From Candidatus Latescibacterota bacterium (GTDB lineage Bacteria > JAAXHH01 > JABIQT01), in NCBI GenBank assembly GCA_018667995.1, contig JABIQT010000166.1:1-9237 (forward strand): 9,237 nucleotides of DNA, in the 5' to 3' direction. The stretch's first letter is position 1. The number at the start of each line of letters is the position of its first letter. Shown here one piece after another: positions 7,429-9,237 of this stretch. The translations under genes and the position numbers were made by a program. Below the pieces are notes generated by a model, which did no database searches, was not told the origin of the DNA, and was given only the letters and a program-made list of their open reading frames with translations.

Positions 7429-9159
7429 TTAGATGCGGGCTTGGTAGGTGTACAGTCTATGGTAGCGGCCCTCGCTCGCGATCAAACTATCGTGAACTCC
7501 CTGTTCGACGATTTGTCCATCTTCGATCACGAGAATCTGGTCTGCGCGTCGTATGGTGCTGAGCCGGTGAGCGATGACGAAGGTGGTTCGTCCCTCCATG
7601 AGATGGGACAGACTCTCCTGAATATAAGATTCGCTTTCAGTATCCAGATTGGAGGTGGCCTCATCCAGAATGAGTACCCTGGGGTCCGCCAGGAGCGCGC
7701 GGGCAATGGCAACTCGCTGACGCTGGCCACCAGAGAGTTTCACGCCTCGTTCTCCAATGACGGTCTCAAGCCCTTCATCGAATCTGTCCGTGAATTCCTT
7801 GACATGAGCCGCTGCTATCGCGGATTCCACTTCGGATTCCGTGGCCTCCGGTCTGGGAAACAGGATATTCTCCCTGATGGTCCCTTCGAAAAGAAATTCA
7901 TCCTGAAGCACCACTCCCAGGTATTGCCGGTAACTGTCGAGGCGGATGGTCGCCAGGTCTACCCCGTCTACGCGAACCGTTCCAGAGTCTGGTTTGAGGA
8001 AGGACGCCGCGAGCCCCGCCATCGTCGTCTTTCCGGATCCGGAGCTGCCAACAAATGCTGTGACGGAACCTGCCGAAGCTTCAAAACTTGCGTCCTTAAC
8101 GACCATCTTTCCTTCTTCGTAGGAGAAACTTACGTTCTCGAACGTGATATTGCCATCGATGGAGTCAAGAGCATGAACCCTACTTGGTTCCGTACCTTCA
8201 GGTTCCTGCCCCAGGACTTCCTCCATCCTGTCCAAGCCGGCAAAGGCTTCCGTCATCTGAGATCCAATATTACTCATCTGAATTATTGGGCCAATCATGA
8301 ATCCGAGGTATAGCGTGAATGCGAAGAAGTCACCGACGGTCATCACATCCTCAATAATGCGATTTCCACCAAACCACATCAATCCGACGCTGGCCACACC
8401 CATCAGTAGTGTAGCGAGGCCGGTAACCAGTGCCGTCATCGTCAACGATCGCTTAACAATCTGAAAGATGCTATCGACGCCCTCCTCGAACACGCGTTCC
8501 TCGCGTTTCTCGGCATGAAATCCCTTGATAACTCTAATACCGTTGAGCGCCTCAGTCAGCCGCCCCGTCACCTCAGCGTTGGCTTTACCCCGCTCTCTGA
8601 AAATGGGACGTATCCGCTTGAAGGCCTGAAGTGATATCAGTGAAAACAGTACCAGAGGAACAAGCGAAACGAGCGTCAACAATACATTGATGTTTAGAAG
8701 AATGAGGAAGGATACTATGGAAGTGAGAATGCCGCCGATAAGCTGAACCAGTCCTGTTCCTACCAGATTTCGTACTCCTTCCACATCAGACATGATTCGG
8801 GAAACTAACTCACCCGAGCGGGTATTATCAAAGTATCGCGTTGGAAGGTGAATAATGTGTTTCTGGAGTTGCCCTCGCAACTGAGCAATGAGACTCTGTG
8901 CCTCAACACTGAGAAGCCGCGTCAGTGCAAAGCCAGTGATTGCCTGGAACAGAATGGCGGAGCCCACCGCGAGAATGATCATTTCCAGCAGGGCCGTGTC
9001 TTTATTTACGATGACGTCGTCGATGAGGTACTTGGTCGAACCAGGCAGGACTAAACCCGCTATTCTGTTGATTATTATCAGGGCAAGGCCCAGTAGAATA
9101 AGAGATCTTCGAGGCCATATTATATCCCAGAACACCTGGCGAACCGTCGACAGTGACAT
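7429..9159 (-). CDS. ABC exporter half-transporter (permease fused to ATPase, MsbA/BmrA type)
   Basis: A 576-residue protein. The N-terminal exporter domain has six probable membrane spans (near 17-39, 56-79, 130-156, 158-177, 243-265 and 276-294) and characteristic cytoplasmic loops such as RPIFRERGKANAEVTGRLTE (184-203). The ATPase domain has Walker A GSSGSGKT (371-378), Q-loop Gln419, signature LSGGQ (475-479), Walker B VLILDE (495-500), D-loop SNLD and switch His531, all intact. It would work as a homodimer in the inner membrane and use ATP to flip or export a hydrophobic or lipid-linked substrate. The family handles lipid A, drugs, peptides and glycolipids; substrate choice is not visible. 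The neighbours suggest a lipid-linked glycan. Upstream in frame there is a stop and no other start codon, so the ATG is firm; it is preceded by AAGAAGAAG and not by a standard Shine-Dalgarno sequence. Confidence 0.96.
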   Translation of the reverse strand: MSLSTVRQVFWDIIWPRRSLILLGLALIIINRIAGLVLPGSTKYLIDDVIVNKDTALLEMIILAVGSAILFQAITGFALTRLLSVEAQSLIAQLRGQLQKHIIHLPTRYFDNTRSGELVSRIMSDVEGVRNLVGTGLVQLIGGILTSIVSFLILLNINVLLTLVSLVPLVLFSLISLQAFKRIRPIFRERGKANAEVTGRLTEALNGIRVIKGFHAEKREERVFEEGVDSIFQIVKRSLTMTALVTGLATLLMGVASVGLMWFGGNRIIEDVMTVGDFFAFTLYLGFMIGPIIQMSNIGSQMTEAFAGLDRMEEVLGQEPEGTEPSRVHALDSIDGNITFENVSFSYEEGKMVVKDASFEASAGSVTAFVGSSGSGKTTMAGLAASFLKPDSGTVRVDGVDLATIRLDSYRQYLGVVLQDEFLFEGTIRENILFPRPEATESEVESAIAAAHVKEFTDRFDEGLETVIGERGVKLSGGQRQRVAIARALLADPRVLILDEATSNLDTESESYIQESLSHLMEGRTTFVIAHRLSTIRRADQILVIEDGQIVEQGVHDSLIASEGRYHRLYTYQARI

Positions 9160-9200
9160 CTTCTTCTTGGGCTTTTCGATTTCAGGAACTCCTATGTGGC

Positions 9201-9229
9201 AATCTTGTGAGCGATAACGAGGTTTTCAA
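9201..9229 (-). promoter_or_regulatory. Possible promoter of the minus-strand cluster
   Basis: On the minus strand TTGAAA (9229-9224) is separated by 17 nt from AAGATT (9206-9201), resembling sigma-70 -35 and -10 boxes with a poor -10. A start site near 9194 would give a leader of about 35 nt before the ABC gene ATG. An AGGAG about 29 nt upstream of that ATG is too far to serve it. The call is weak because the host's promoter consensus is unknown. Confidence 0.2.
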
Positions 9230-9237
9230 AATACCAC

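Noticed and set aside
7441-8313. 290-codon plus-strand open frame opposite the ABC ATPase domain
   Set aside because: It lies entirely antisense to well-conserved ATPase motifs, has no family features, and its length follows from the codon use of the minus-strand gene.

Overview
The window is a bacterial chromosome segment of roughly balanced base composition. All six convincing genes lie on the minus strand and read from right to left: an ABC exporter half-transporter, a multi-membrane-span protein with C-terminal TPRs, a family 2 glycosyltransferase, a large FAD-dependent UDP-galactopyranose-mutase-like (UGM-like) oxidoreductase, a membrane-anchored SGNH hydrolase-like protein, and a small PAPS-type sulfotransferase. 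Most of these families recur in clusters that build or modify cell-surface glycans. I cannot name the organism. The style of the proteins fits a free-living, probably Gram-negative lineage such as Acidobacteriota, Gemmatimonadota or Rhodothermota, but this is an impression and no marker gene is present.

Layout. From 9159 down to 1618 five genes follow one another with short gaps (23, 36 or 138, 109 to 115, and 66 nt), which suggests one transcription unit entering near the right edge. A 354-nt gap without a convincing gene (1264-1617), containing a weak terminator-like hairpin, then separates the sulfotransferase (631-1263), which may have its own promoter. The left 630 nt hold no convincing gene. 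A short open frame at 1-81 could be the tail of a plus-strand gene, and two hairpins lie in the stretch between it and the sulfotransferase.

How the genes may work together (inference). The glycosyltransferase and the FAD enzyme would act at the cytoplasmic face on a sugar donor or lipid-linked sugar. The ABC exporter could move a lipid-linked glycan across the membrane. The TMTC-like GT-C/TPR protein could transfer a sugar from a polyprenyl-phosphate donor on the outer face. The SGNH protein could trim or transfer acyl groups in the periplasm, and the sulfotransferase would add sulfate in the cytoplasm. No polymerase, initiating transferase, Wzx flippase, PAPS-synthesis gene, mobile element, CRISPR array, tRNA or rRNA was seen. 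The set is a plausible part of a surface-glycan or protein-glycosylation locus whose product cannot be deduced from these genes alone.
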